This document shows positions 42,792 to 52,139 of a stretch of DNA of 64,000 nucleotides, piece by piece. The position numbers and the translations under genes were made by a program. Each line of letters begins with the position of its first letter. Positions within the stretch are counted from its first letter, which is position 1. This DNA is from Candidatus Poseidoniaceae archaeon (GTDB taxonomy: Archaea; Thermoplasmatota; Poseidoniia; Poseidoniales; Poseidoniaceae), in assembly GCA_938084675.1 (NCBI GenBank), contig CALKGM010000002.1, positions 62,001-126,000 on the forward strand, in the 5' to 3' direction. The notes under the pieces were generated by a model that saw only the letters and a list, made by a program, of their open reading frames with translations, was not told the DNA's origin and ran no database searches.

Positions 42792-44327
42792 ATGGCAGAG
42801 GATGGAGAAGACGCTCTTGCTCCGGTCGAAACCGAAGAGGAGCCATCTTCAAGGGGCCGCTTTGGCTTCCGTCCAGCTGAAGCAATCATCCACGCTATCG
42901 ATCGCCAAATCGTGAGTTCAGGATTGCGTCTGATTATGTTCCTACCTGCTTTTGCAACGTTTACATACTTTGCAACATGGGCATTTTCCCAAGAATCGCC
43001 ATCCTGGTGGGCGGACAACATTGAGCCAAATCTAGGTATGACCTTTTCAACAGCAATGGCGAGCCTTTCATTTGTCGTTGTTCTTGGTTTTATCCTTGCT
43101 GTAGGCTTCCATCGCTACCGTGTTGGAATCTCTTTACTTGAATTTCACAAGCAAGTAGATGCTTCAAACAACGAACATCGTTCCGTACAATCACTGCATG
43201 GATATGACGGACTACTGTATCAACTTGAAAGTTCGATGTCACATCACACCCGTTCGTTGATATTTGCGATTTCCTCTGCCGTTATGCTTCTGATGGTGCT
43301 TTACTTTGAGAGCGCATCGCTTTATGGAACGCTCTTCCTTTTATCCTCTACCGCTTTCCTGATACTATCTGTAGGTCAGCACTTACCAACTCGCTCTACT
43401 CCGTTCAACATGGTTGATCGAACCGGTCTTCTTTCAGCATACTCGCCTCCAGTGCACCCTTCAACATTGAACATGGTATTCAATGACCTTTTGAAGACCC
43501 ACATGGACCCACTTCTACGTTCCCAATACGATGACTACATCAAAGAAATTGAAACGGGATTCAAGGGGAATATCAATTCACATTTTGCCCATGAAAAGTT
43601 TCTCATGACCCTTTATCGCCACGCAACGGGTCTCGACAGAAAAACCCTTGAATCCGAACTGAGTGAAATACTCAACAAAAAGGGAATGGATTTCGTCTTT
43701 TCACATCCAGTGTTCACCTTAGAAACATGGCTCGTTCTCATTGGGATTATCTCTCATACCTGCCCGGCCTTCTTCAGAATGGTAGACCGATTGAAACAGG
43801 ATCTTGAATCAGGACGCTCCCCGGCTATGAAGGACCTTATCTTTGAAGTGGACATGGAAAACGTCGTCACAGAAAAGGCGAATCTCTTCACTTTATTCCA
43901 CAATTTGTCCAATGAAACACGAACAGTGGTGTTTCGTATTCAAACCCCGAATTTCCTACCAAAAGACCTGGCACTGACGTACCGTCTTGAACCTGGTCAG
44001 AAGTATTGGTGGTCAAGTGAGGCTTTGCCGCTCGCCGCAAAAGGGAACGAAGATGTCTTGGGGAAGATGTCGGGATTGCTCAAAGATAGCACTGTTTCAT
44101 GGCAAACTCTCATTCCGATTACTCACGGAGACGCTACTGTTTCGGTCCGGTTGGAGGAAACCAATGGTGAATTGTTACTTGGCCGACAAATTAACGTACG
44201 TGTTCGGTCAGAATTCCGTCAATGGTTGCGTACAACAGGCTCATTCGTTGCCTACATCTTTGGTGGATTTGGCCTATTTGCCTCGTTTTTCCTGTTCATC
44301 TACAACATCTTTGGCGGTCCGTTTTGA
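42792..44327 (+). CDS. Membrane protein with large soluble middle domain, unknown
   Basis: A 511-residue protein. An acidic N-terminus precedes two helices (LRLIMFLPAFATFTYFATWAF and MASLSFVVVLGFILAVGF), two more near residues 155-200, a soluble region of about 270 residues, and a C-terminal helix (VAYIFGGFGLFASFFLFIYN). The soluble part ends in a beta domain with a pattern like archaeal surface-anchored modules (NLSNETRTVVFRIQTPNFL). No family is recognised. It follows the DtxR gene by 33 bases. Confidence 0.65.
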   Translation: MAEDGEDALAPVETEEEPSSRGRFGFRPAEAIIHAIDRQIVSSGLRLIMFLPAFATFTYFATWAFSQESPSWWADNIEPNLGMTFSTAMASLSFVVVLGFILAVGFHRYRVGISLLEFHKQVDASNNEHRSVQSLHGYDGLLYQLESSMSHHTRSLIFAISSAVMLLMVLYFESASLYGTLFLLSSTAFLILSVGQHLPTRSTPFNMVDRTGLLSAYSPPVHPSTLNMVFNDLLKTHMDPLLRSQYDDYIKEIETGFKGNINSHFAHEKFLMTLYRHATGLDRKTLESELSEILNKKGMDFVFSHPVFTLETWLVLIGIISHTCPAFFRMVDRLKQDLESGRSPAMKDLIFEVDMENVVTEKANLFTLFHNLSNETRTVVFRIQTPNFLPKDLALTYRLEPGQKYWWSSEALPLAAKGNEDVLGKMSGLLKDSTVSWQTLIPITHGDATVSVRLEETNGELLLGRQINVRVRSEFRQWLRTTGSFVAYIFGGFGLFASFFLFIYNIFGGPF

Positions 44328-44386
44328 CCTCAACGAATTGTTCTATCAATCCATAGGCTTGAAATGCACAACCAAGTGGTCACTGC

Positions 44387-45388
44387 ATGCGCGGGCAGAG
44401 AGATGACGGGCAACCCAACCCAGATGCAGAACTTCTTGACCAACTCCAGTCGATGGAGGGCAAGGTCCGCAAGATGCGTGAGAATCGTAATTCTCAACGT
44501 GAACAGGGTAAGGCTGTGGCTCAAAAAAGGAACGCTGTTCAGGAACAATATCGCGAGCACAAGAAGAAGCTTGATCTGATGAAAGCCGAACTTGATGCAA
44601 TTCACGCAGAACGCAATTTGCACAAAGCAAAGCGAGATACCATCCAAGCCCAACTCAGAGAATTGATTGGTCAAGCAAAAGGTCGTAGGAATGAGAAAGG
44701 AGACAAGAAATCTGCAACTGCAGAATACTCCCAACTTATGAGCGAAATTAACTCCCTTGAAGAAAAATTCCAAACCACTTCCTCCAGCACCAAAAAAGAG
44801 AAAGAAACCATGGAGCGAATCAAGCGAATGAAGCGCCGAGTCGGTGAATTGGAACCAGAAGTCGTCAAGTTTGAGATGGTCAGCGTAGACCTTTCAAACC
44901 TTGATGAGGCCATCAAGACCTTGAAATCAGAAGCAGACGATGCTCACAAAATGTTTGTTGAAGCATTGAAGCGTGCGGATGCCAAGTGGGCAGAGTACAA
45001 AGAAGGGCTTGACCACCGGAATTTCCTCAAAGCTGAAGGCGACCGACATCACCTTGAATCCGTTGAGTTCCATGAAAAGGCGAACACCATTCACGCCAAA
45101 ATTGAGGAACTCATGGTCGATGTCAACAAAGCTCGTGACCAACTCAACCTCGCTGTAGAAGAACGTAAATCTTGGATTTCCGAACACAACAATGCCGTCA
45201 AGGCAGAGATGAAGACAGGTGCTGAATCCGATGAAGTCGCAGAAAGCCTCGTTCAATCTTTATTGAAAGATGGTGAGTTGATGTTTGGCGGCTTGGGTAA
45301 GAACGATACTGCATCCTCTGCCGCGCGTACTTCTCCTTCATCAAAGAAGAAGAACATGCGCCGTCTTGGTCCCATACGCCGCCGCTGA
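44387..45388 (+). CDS. Archaeal coiled-coil protein (COG1340-like), copy 2
   Basis: A 333-residue, nearly continuous coiled coil from about residue 10 to 290, with conserved short insertions (IGQAKGRRNEKGDKKSATAE) like those of copy 1 at 35076-35951. The C-terminus has LVQSLLKDGELMFGGLGKND, then TASSAA and a basic tail (SKKKNMRRLGPIRRR). The TUTase-like protein ends with a similar LSTLLQHGGVLNMG, KEDTAS and basic tail. The gene lies 12 bases before the sugar nucleotidyltransferase. Function unknown; an RNA or ribosome link is inferred from the shared tails. Confidence 0.78.
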   Translation: MRGQRDDGQPNPDAELLDQLQSMEGKVRKMRENRNSQREQGKAVAQKRNAVQEQYREHKKKLDLMKAELDAIHAERNLHKAKRDTIQAQLRELIGQAKGRRNEKGDKKSATAEYSQLMSEINSLEEKFQTTSSSTKKEKETMERIKRMKRRVGELEPEVVKFEMVSVDLSNLDEAIKTLKSEADDAHKMFVEALKRADAKWAEYKEGLDHRNFLKAEGDRHHLESVEFHEKANTIHAKIEELMVDVNKARDQLNLAVEERKSWISEHNNAVKAEMKTGAESDEVAESLVQSLLKDGELMFGGLGKNDTASSAARTSPSSKKKNMRRLGPIRRR

Positions 45389-45400
45389 GGTGCTCCACAG

Positions 45401-46468
45401 ATGCTTGGAATCATTATGGCCGGTGGCCAAGGGTCACGACTCAGACCTCTAACGCTCACACGACCAAAACCCATGGTTGAAGTCCTCGGACGACCGGTTA
45501 TTGACTTCGTTAAAGATGCAATGGTAGATGCAGGGATCAGCGAAATTATTGTTACAACTGGGTACCGTGGAGAACAACTTGAATCCCATGTGACGTCCTG
45601 GGAGGAAGGTACTATTGGTTCACTTCAAGCCTCAGTAAATCAAGAAGCAACTCCGATGGGGACTGCAGGGAGCGTTGGTCTTCTTCGTGACAACATTGAG
45701 GCAACATGTGTTGTAGGTTCTGGAGATTCAGTCGCTTCATTTGACATTAAGCGTCTTCTTCAGCAACATCGTGAGAATGGGGCAAAAGTTACAATGGCAC
45801 TGTGGGAGGTTGACAATCCCTCAGAATTTGGAATCGTAGGTCTTTCAACATCAAAGGAAGGGGATGTTGATGGCTCTTTGAGGTCGGGCTTTATCCGCCG
45901 TTTCAAAGAAAAGCCTGCTCCTCATGAAGCATTTAGTAACGTGATTAACGCAGGCCTTTACATCATTGAGCCAGAAGTCATTGACTTGATTCCTAAAGGC
46001 GAAAAATTTGATTTCAGCAAGCAATTGTTCCCCCTTGTATTGGAGATGGGTTGGCCAATGTATGCCGAAACAATCAACGGTGTATGGTTTGATGTTGGTC
46101 ACCCAAAAGAATTGCTAAGAGCCCAAGAAACTTTACTCAAACAGTACGACACTCTTCCATTCTCATTGCCCGAGGGGTCATGGGTTGGCGACGATGGTTT
46201 TGAGTTTGCAGGAGCGACTGTAGACGGCGTTACTCGCTCCTCTGTCATCTCAGAATCATGCACAATTGAGACCTCTGCTTCAGTAACCTCCTCGCTCTTA
46301 ATGAAAGGATGTCATATCGGAGAAGGCGCTACGATTGTTGATTCGATTCTTGGGCAACATGTTCGTGTTGAATCAGGAGCATCTATTACAAACTGCGTGG
46401 TAGGTGACGGACAGATCATTTCTACAGGTGACTCGGTAGATTCGGTACTTTTACCACCGCCGGAATAA
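45401..46468 (+). CDS. Sugar-1-phosphate nucleotidyltransferase with left-handed beta-helix
   Basis: A 355-residue NDP-sugar pyrophosphorylase. MAGGQGSRLRPLTLTRPKPM is the nucleotide-binding signature, with VVGSGDSVASFD (metal-binding Asp), FKEKPAPHE, NAGLYIIEPEV and NGVWFDVGHPKELL. The C-terminal hexapeptide repeats (SCTIETSASVTSSLLMKGC) form a left-handed beta-helix. It activates a hexose-1-phosphate for surface glycans, consistent with the many glycosylation-site-rich surface proteins nearby. The base cannot be fixed from sequence. A GAGGTG ribosome site is present. Confidence 0.92.
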   Translation: MLGIIMAGGQGSRLRPLTLTRPKPMVEVLGRPVIDFVKDAMVDAGISEIIVTTGYRGEQLESHVTSWEEGTIGSLQASVNQEATPMGTAGSVGLLRDNIEATCVVGSGDSVASFDIKRLLQQHRENGAKVTMALWEVDNPSEFGIVGLSTSKEGDVDGSLRSGFIRRFKEKPAPHEAFSNVINAGLYIIEPEVIDLIPKGEKFDFSKQLFPLVLEMGWPMYAETINGVWFDVGHPKELLRAQETLLKQYDTLPFSLPEGSWVGDDGFEFAGATVDGVTRSSVISESCTIETSASVTSSLLMKGCHIGEGATIVDSILGQHVRVESGASITNCVVGDGQIISTGDSVDSVLLPPPE

Positions 46469-46486
46469 CATTTGCCGGCATAGCCC

Positions 46487-46493
46487 ATAAATA
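46487..46493 (+). promoter_or_regulatory. TATA box of a leaderless transcript
   Basis: ATAAATA, preceded by C, ends 20 bases before ATG 46514. That is the spacing for transcription starting at the start codon; no Shine-Dalgarno is present. Confidence 0.55.
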
Positions 46494-46513
46494 GGAAGCG
46501 ACCGGCCCGTTGC

Positions 46514-46762
46514 ATGTTTCATATGTCCAAAGCCACTGAACCTGTACGAAGTTACGACCGCACATGGGAAGAAATTGAAACCATGCTTGACAAAGCGACT
46601 GTCAAGATGATTCAATGGAAGGAGTGGTATGAAGAATGCAAATCCAACAAGGACAAAGAGGGAATGAAAGAGTCCGCCCGAAATCACAAAGCATTGCAAG
46701 GTGTTGTAAAAACACTCAAGTGGACGCTCGGTGAAGAGGGCGTTTCTGACCCCTTGAACTGA
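46514..46762 (+). CDS. Small helical protein, unknown
   Basis: An 82-residue charged helical protein (WEEIETMLDKATVKMIQWKE, then KESARNHKALQGVVKTLKW). No family is recognised. A well-spaced TATA box directly upstream supports it as a real gene starting at ATG 46514; ATG 46523 (MSKATEP) is an alternative. It is convergent with pdxS, whose stop is 1 base away. Confidence 0.65.
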   Translation: MFHMSKATEPVRSYDRTWEEIETMLDKATVKMIQWKEWYEECKSNKDKEGMKESARNHKALQGVVKTLKWTLGEEGVSDPLN

Positions 46763-46763
46763 A

Positions 46764-47753
46764 TTACCAACCGCGCTGGTCCATTCGGACTTCGAGGGTT
46801 TCCAGTTCGTCGCCCTTCATTGGTTCTCCAGCCATCATTGCCATTGCTTCAGCAACTTTGCTTGCATCATCGTAGTGAGCAGTCGCCATAACAATTGCAT
46901 CAGCCATGGTCTTTGGATCCGTAGACTTGAAAATTCCCGAGCCAACGAAGATACCGTCCATTCCCATTCGCATCATGAGTGATGCATCTGCTGGAGTTGC
47001 GATACCGCCCGCTGAAAACGTGACGACGGGTAGCCGGCCAAGTCGGTTTACGTCATCGAGTACGCTACGAATCCCATCGTGCATGGTGGAGTCGATTGGT
47101 CCGAACGGGGTGACATTGTGAGTTCCGGGCAGTGTTGAATGGTCTGCAAGGACCCTGTAACGTTCCATGATCATTTCCGTGGCCAAGTCAAGTCCTTTAT
47201 CGTCCAGTGTTTGTATCTGACGGATTTCTTGGTCGATAAGGCGAGCATGTGTAACTGCAGCAACTACGTTTCCGGTCCCTGCTTCTCCTTTGGTTCGGAT
47301 CATTGCTGCTCCTTCCCATATCCTGCGGGTCGCTTCTCCCAATCCGGTTGCTCCACATACGAATGGAATTTCATAATCCTGCTTATTGATGTGAAAGTAG
47401 GGGTCTGCTGGTGTCAGCACTTCACTCTCGTCAACCATGTCAACTCCCATTGCTTCCAGGATGCGTGCTTCTCCTTCGTGACCGATGCGAGATTTGGCCA
47501 TGACAGGGATTGACGTGCAGTCCAAGATGCCTTGAATCATGTCTGGATGACTCATACGGGCCACGCCTCCTGCCTTGCGAATGTCTGCTGGGACTCGCTC
47601 AAGAGCCATGACAGCGACTGCGCCAGAATCTTCGGCAACAGCGGCTTGTTCCGCATCGACGACGTCCATAATGACGCCACCTTGTTGCATGCGGGCAAAC
47701 CCACGCTTGAGCAATTCGCTTCCTTGACGAAGAGTTGAGAAATCAGTTTTCAT
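46764..47753 (-). CDS. pdxS: Pyridoxal 5'-phosphate synthase, PdxS subunit
   Basis: A 329-residue TIM-barrel enzyme that makes PLP from ribose 5-phosphate, glyceraldehyde 3-phosphate and ammonia. Seen: [39 protein letters not shown] (catalytic Lys), [18 protein letters not shown] (second Lys) and [20 protein letters not shown]. It is close to the family's usual 290-330 residues with a modest C-terminal extension. The frame stays open upstream to 47984, but those residues lack family character. The glutaminase partner PdxT is not in the window. Confidence 0.96.
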   Translation of the reverse strand: MKTDFSTLRQGSELLKRGFARMQQGGVIMDVVDAEQAAVAEDSGAVAVMALERVPADIRKAGGVARMSHPDMIQGILDCTSIPVMAKSRIGHEGEARILEAMGVDMVDESEVLTPADPYFHINKQDYEIPFVCGATGLGEATRRIWEGAAMIRTKGEAGTGNVVAAVTHARLIDQEIRQIQTLDDKGLDLATEMIMERYRVLADHSTLPGTHNVTPFGPIDSTMHDGIRSVLDDVNRLGRLPVVTFSAGGIATPADASLMMRMGMDGIFVGSGIFKSTDPKTMADAIVMATAHYDDASKVAEAMAMMAGEPMKGDELETLEVRMDQRGW

Positions 47754-47820
47754 TTTAGACACACCTATTGGATGACGACGACCTTTATGACGCTTGGTTA
47801 TACTCCGCAGGAGAGAATCT

Positions 47821-48096
47821 TCAATCGGCGAGGACGGGTGAGTCCCCTTCAGCGATTTCAGCGTCAATGGATTCCTCAGCGTTGCGGTCAATCCAAGCCT
47901 CTTCTCCTTCAGGGACATCGGTGTCGGCGAAGATAGCATCGACAGGACATTCAGGGATACATGCGCCGCAGTCAATGCATTCATCTGGGTCTATGACCAA
48001 ATAAGTGTCAGCTTCTCTAAAGGCTTCAACGGGGCAAACAGCAACGCATTCCTGATATTTGTGATCGACGCAGGGGGATGTAACAACGTGTGGCAT
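47821..48096 (-). CDS. FdxA-type 7Fe/8Fe ferredoxin
   Basis: A 91-residue ferredoxin. The N-terminal motif [19 protein letters not shown], in which the second Cys of the classic motif is replaced by an insertion, is typical of a [3Fe-4S] site. The second motif [16 protein letters not shown] is a [4Fe-4S] site. An acidic tail follows ([13 protein letters not shown]). It carries electrons for oxidoreductases such as 2-oxoacid:ferredoxin enzymes. A hairpin lies just upstream. Confidence 0.93.
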   Translation of the reverse strand: MPHVVTSPCVDHKYQECVAVCPVEAFREADTYLVIDPDECIDCGACIPECPVDAIFADTDVPEGEEAWIDRNAEESIDAEIAEGDSPVLAD

Positions 48097-48110
48097 GGGT
48101 ATTCCTCATT

Positions 48111-48126
48111 CACCCCAAAGGGGGTG
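48111..48126. other. Hairpin upstream of ferredoxin gene
   Basis: CACCCC-AAAG-GGGTG... forms a 6-bp stem (48111-48116 with 48121-48126), 15 bases before the ferredoxin start and 62 bases after the upstream stop. It could end the upstream transcript or shape the ferredoxin leader. Confidence 0.35.
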
Positions 48127-48187
48127 CGTACTTAATTTCTTGTAAAGTTTTGACATTCTTTTGAATCCGAGAACTTATGAAATTAGG

Positions 48188-50500
48188 CTACTGATTCATT
48201 TCAATCCATTGATGTCCGTAATGATTCCACTGCTCAAGCGTCCAACCCTCCGGTAAGCCCGTGGCTGGAACCGGTGGGGGCGTATCCAATTCTGGAATTT
48301 CAAGAGGTGGTAATGCTTTTTCCATGAGACTTGCCTGTGCGAGGCCGGGGTTGGTGTCCTTCATGTGTATGAATTCAGAAGAAGCGAGGTTCTTTTTTGA
48401 GCGTCCAGTCAATCCAATGTAGATCAGCATCCACATCCCTAGAAGTATCAGAACATAGCCCATTGCTGAGTTGATGCTCACTTCGCTCAACAAACCAGAC
48501 TGAGTTGATGGCTTAGAATCATCCTTTTGTTCATTCATAGTCGCGTTGGATGAAGTGTTGCCGTCGTTGTTAAGTGAAGCAATGGTTCCAAGCGGTGTTG
48601 AATCACAACCATCGGGGATTCCATCTTCATCGGTATCAACAGAATCATCTTCTCCAGGACATTTGTCATTGGCGTTGGCTGTTCCATCGCCATCGGTGTC
48701 AATGAGGCTATCGCATCCATCAACGAGGCCGTCGTTATCCTCGTCGATTCCGTCATCAAAGCCTTGACAGCGGTCTTCAGCATCAATGACTCCATCCGCG
48801 TCGGAATCTACGAATGAGTCGCAAGCATCAGGAGTGCCATCTTGATCCACGTCGAGCAAGTCGTCACCAATCCAACATTGGTCATACGGGTCCTTGACAC
48901 CATCACCGTCACCATCGTCAACACATCCATTTCCGTCTCTATCCCACTTCCAAGCCGATTCCTCCGGGCATCCATCTGTCCATGATTCAAGGTAGGAACC
49001 AGGAGTAAGGTTTTTGCCGACTAGGCCGGGATGAGACGCCTCATATCGGTATCCCTTGAACAGCATATTTGCTGTAGTTCCAGCAAGGTTCCCAGGGGGC
49101 AATTCGAGGCCTTGTTGAAACGAACCGCTGGTCCCGATTGGATTTGTGTAGGACCATACAACTTCCCCGCTAGGTGATACTTCGGAGAGAGTGCCAAGAG
49201 TTCCCACCGTCACCAATACGTTGCCGTTTGGTAGTCCTTGGGCTCCAGAAACAACCGATGCATACAATCCTTCTTGACTCCATATCCAGGACGGTAAGAG
49301 AGGACCGTATGTCCCGTTTTCAAGGATTGAATAATGTCCGTTCTCATGTGGTGGACTCAATATTTCTACCGTTGAGTATGGACTTGACCGCCCAGCGCCG
49401 TTGTTGAATAAGATGATGCTTCCTTCATCTGGGTGTCCTTCTCCAATCCATTGGACATCATGCTGGCCAAACAATTGTTGGTCGCTTGACAAGCCTTTAC
49501 CGTAGACCTGAGGGTTTCCCCACCTGTAGAGGAAATCTCCTCCCTTTCCATAAGTACCCCCAGTATGCCCTGCTGCTTCTTCAGTTGTCGTGCTGTGGTC
49601 AATGATGTAAAATTCATCCATCCCCTTACATGAAATCATTATCTGGTCCAATTCTGCATTGTAGTCAATGCTGTTACAATGCATCCAATCGGCCCTTCCT
49701 GCCTGGTTCCCGGTCTGAGTGACGTAGTTGATGTTGAGCAACTCCGGGTGTTCCTCAACCGTGCCGTAATTGTCCTTGGTTGGGTCGTAATTTTGGATGA
49801 GATGGTCCCATGCATTCCACTGCCAAACAATGTTTGCGTCATTTGAACCGACGGGTTCAATTTCAATAATTTGGTCAGGCCAAATATTTCCTTGACCACC
49901 GGGGGAGTCGCTTGCTATGTCTGGATTCCTTCCTGCTTGCAACGCTTCTTGTTCGCTTTTGTCTTCCCAAGCAATTGCGAGAATATTGCCGTTCGGTAAT
50001 GGTTCAATGTCATGATGGGTGATTGCGGTTGAGGAAGAATACTCCCAAGACCACATGAGCGTGCCATCCCATGCAATTCTCTCTAGTTTTCCACCTATGC
50101 CTCCACCGCTGAAATTACCCGGTGACTCATTACCAATGTTACCGGTCCTCAAGAGACTTCCATCATCAAGCATGTATGCTGACGCACCCGGGCGATGGCC
50201 GCCTGGGGACGTCCATTGGTTGATTTCACGTCCTTCCTCATCAATGAGGTAAGATGTATTGGATGGGAATGGTGAAAACAACGTGAATCCACCATGTGAC
50301 TCGTTGGTACATGAAATTAGACCGACGGTCCAATGCTCTCGTTGGGCATTGCAGTTTGGTGCATCGTTGATCAGACTTGTCTGTTCATCGGATGCTTGTG
50401 CTTGAACAAAGGCTACCGAGGTCAACATCAAAGCAGTGAGTACCATTGCCTTCTGGAAGGAAGTAGTAATGCAATCACTTCCCCTCAACGAGATTCTCAT
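48188..50500 (-). CDS. Arylsulfotransferase-like surface protein with calcium repeats
   Basis: A 770-residue secreted protein. A signal peptide (MVLTALMLTSVAFVQAQA) is followed by about 450 residues of beta-propeller-like sequence. THHDIEPLPNGNILAIAWED matches the HDxxxLPNGNxL hallmark of arylsulfotransferase (ASST) proteins, and QHDVQWIGEGHPDEGSI gives another His. About 110 residues of thrombospondin-3-like loops follow (DVDQDGTPDACDSFVDSDAD), then a membrane helix (MGYVLILLGMWMLIYIGL). The cytoplasmic tail ends LPEGWTLEQWNHYGHQWIE. ATG 50500 is chosen for the signal peptide; the frame is open to 50584, inside the next gene. Sulfotransfer is inferred only. Confidence 0.75.
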   Translation of the reverse strand: MRISLRGSDCITTSFQKAMVLTALMLTSVAFVQAQASDEQTSLINDAPNCNAQREHWTVGLISCTNESHGGFTLFSPFPSNTSYLIDEEGREINQWTSPGGHRPGASAYMLDDGSLLRTGNIGNESPGNFSGGGIGGKLERIAWDGTLMWSWEYSSSTAITHHDIEPLPNGNILAIAWEDKSEQEALQAGRNPDIASDSPGGQGNIWPDQIIEIEPVGSNDANIVWQWNAWDHLIQNYDPTKDNYGTVEEHPELLNINYVTQTGNQAGRADWMHCNSIDYNAELDQIMISCKGMDEFYIIDHSTTTEEAAGHTGGTYGKGGDFLYRWGNPQVYGKGLSSDQQLFGQHDVQWIGEGHPDEGSIILFNNGAGRSSPYSTVEILSPPHENGHYSILENGTYGPLLPSWIWSQEGLYASVVSGAQGLPNGNVLVTVGTLGTLSEVSPSGEVVWSYTNPIGTSGSFQQGLELPPGNLAGTTANMLFKGYRYEASHPGLVGKNLTPGSYLESWTDGCPEESAWKWDRDGNGCVDDGDGDGVKDPYDQCWIGDDLLDVDQDGTPDACDSFVDSDADGVIDAEDRCQGFDDGIDEDNDGLVDGCDSLIDTDGDGTANANDKCPGEDDSVDTDEDGIPDGCDSTPLGTIASLNNDGNTSSNATMNEQKDDSKPSTQSGLLSEVSINSAMGYVLILLGMWMLIYIGLTGRSKKNLASSEFIHMKDTNPGLAQASLMEKALPPLEIPELDTPPPVPATGLPEGWTLEQWNHYGHQWIEMNQ

Positions 50501-50969
50501 CACCCTGGGATGGAGGTTGCTCTGATGCATTAGCGACAATAGAATCAAATTCTGTTCGGATGGTCTGGCCAGGATAGACTTCAATCTTGATTTGTCCTTT
50601 GATGGTATCTGGCTTCGAAGCGTCAGAGAGGATTATTTTACCACCGATAAGGGCATTCAAGTCTATTCTAAAATGAATCGTATTGCTCTCATCCATTCGC
50701 GTTTCAAACTCTTTGGATAGGAGCGCTAAGTTCTCTGAGCCAAGTCGAGCAAAGGACTCAAGTGCGGCAGATTTTTTCTTACAAAATGCAGTAATCATAT
50801 GTATTTCAGAACCGTAATGTGACGTTGTACGTTCAACATCAACCCATGACTCATCTCCTACGAGCCAAGCTACTGCGTCTGCCACGGCATCAACATTGGC
50901 TACGGCGCCCGCCGTTGCTCTCCACGTGATATGATGCAGGCCCACATCTTGCGGGTAACCTTGGGGCAC
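50475..50969 (-). CDS. Exosome-associated RNA-binding protein (COG1325-like)
   Basis: A 164-residue archaeal protein of the predicted exosome-subunit family: LHHITWRATAGAVANVDAVA (family: VEVRAFVHATEDEEKVxEAL), SHYGSEIHMITAFCKKKSAA (cf. HYGNPIxILxAxxxKKKDA) and TIHFRIDLNALIGGKIILSD. It is probably RNA-binding and may regulate the exosome. Its 3' end overlaps the start of the ASST-like gene by 26 bases, and it is divergent from eS1. Confidence 0.75.
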   Translation of the reverse strand: MPQGYPQDVGLHHITWRATAGAVANVDAVADAVAWLVGDESWVDVERTTSHYGSEIHMITAFCKKKSAALESFARLGSENLALLSKEFETRMDESNTIHFRIDLNALIGGKIILSDASKPDTIKGQIKIEVYPGQTIRTEFDSIVANASEQPPSQGDENLVEGK

Positions 50970-51075
50970 ATGAGGTTACCGAATCTACGTCCAAATCCTG
51001 CAATCCCTTGGACGCAGTGAGACTGTACCGATGAGGCTCCTTCAAATAGGGGAGGTTAGTGGGCGGAGTGCAAGT

Positions 51076-51086
51076 GGGGTAGCCCC
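51076..51086 (+). other. Hairpin in the eS1 leader
   Basis: GGGG-TAG-CCCC lies about 28 bases upstream of the eS1 start. Structured leaders are used for ribosomal protein autoregulation in some operons; here only the hairpin is seen. Confidence 0.25.
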
Positions 51087-51113
51087 CGCAATACACGAAC
51101 CGAGTTGAACAAT

Positions 51114-52079
51114 ATGGCAAAGAAAATCAGTGCAAAGGCACGTGCAGCAGCACGTAAGCAACGTGACAAGTGGAAGACAAAGCGATGGTACACCATCCGA
51201 GCACCTCGACACCCCTGGGATTTCAAGCGTATTGGCGAAACAATCGGTGAATCCGATGAGCATATCATCGGTCGTGTTTACGAAATGACTCAACAAGAAT
51301 TTGGCGGAGATTTCTCCAAGATGCACGTTATCCTACGGTTCCGAGTTACGGAATGCGTTGGCCAAGATGCATTAACGACATTCATCGGCCACCACCACCA
51401 AACAGACCACATCCGTCGACAGATTCGCCGATACCGTGGAAAGGTAGACGATGTTGTTGACGTCGTGACCACAGATGGTTACCTGGTTCGAATGAAGCCA
51501 TTGATCATCACACAGCAGCGTGTTCAAACTTCAGTGAAGCAAGACATGCGTACCAAAACTCGTGAAATCATCATCGCCTTTGCTGCTAAGAATACCTATG
51601 CATCCCTACAGGATGCAATTCTTGATGGTTCATTGGAAGAAGAAATCCGAAAGGGTGTCAAACCAATTTATCCGGTTCGCTCAGTCGCCATCCGTAAGAG
51701 TCAACTCTTGCAAGATGGTGTCGTTACGACATCCGGACCAACTCTTGACGAGATCCACGCACAAGAAGCACGTGATGATGCAGAATTCAAGGCCAAGAAG
51801 GCTGCTGCTCTCGCTGCTGCTATGGCTGACGAAGGGGACGAGGAATCTGGCGAAGAAGCAGAAAGCGACGAAGTTGTTGAAGATGTTCCTAAGGAAGCAG
51901 CACCTGTTGCTGCTCCAGAAGAAGCAGTTGAAGAGGCCACAGTTGTCGAAGAAAAGGACGAAGCAGACGCTCCAGCCTATGACAAGATGACAGTTGCCGA
52001 ACTCAAGGAACTTCTCAAGGCTGCTGGGAAACCAGTTTCTGGAAAGAAGGCTGACCTTATCGCACGTCTCTCTGAATGA
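51114..52079 (+). CDS. rps3ae: Ribosomal protein eS1 (S3Ae) with C-terminal SAP domain
   Basis: A 321-residue small-subunit protein. The body (about residues 1-205) matches archaeal eS1: DKWKTKRWYTIRAPRHPWDF, then FRVTECVGQDALTTFIGHHH and YPVRSVAIRKSQLL. Archaeal eS1 is normally about 200-220 residues. Here an acidic Ala/Glu linker of about 70 residues leads to MTVAELKELLKAAGKPVSGK, then KADLIARLSE, a SAP motif usually seen in nucleic-acid-binding proteins. ATG 51114 is preferred over the upstream TTG because MAKKISAKARAAARK is the normal N-terminus. It is divergent from the exosome-associated gene. Confidence 0.93.
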   Translation: MAKKISAKARAAARKQRDKWKTKRWYTIRAPRHPWDFKRIGETIGESDEHIIGRVYEMTQQEFGGDFSKMHVILRFRVTECVGQDALTTFIGHHHQTDHIRRQIRRYRGKVDDVVDVVTTDGYLVRMKPLIITQQRVQTSVKQDMRTKTREIIIAFAAKNTYASLQDAILDGSLEEEIRKGVKPIYPVRSVAIRKSQLLQDGVVTTSGPTLDEIHAQEARDDAEFKAKKAAALAAAMADEGDEESGEEAESDEVVEDVPKEAAPVAAPEEAVEEATVVEEKDEADAPAYDKMTVAELKELLKAAGKPVSGKKADLIARLSE

Positions 52080-52139
52080 GCATTACCCTCGCAAGAGGTT
52101 ACCGGCGGTCTTTTTGATTGAGTCAGCGTAGCGTAGGCC

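Noticed and set aside
47754-47984. 77-residue N-terminal extension of PdxS
   Set aside because: PdxS family proteins begin at the equivalent of MKTDFST; the extension overlaps the ferredoxin gene region and has no conserved character.
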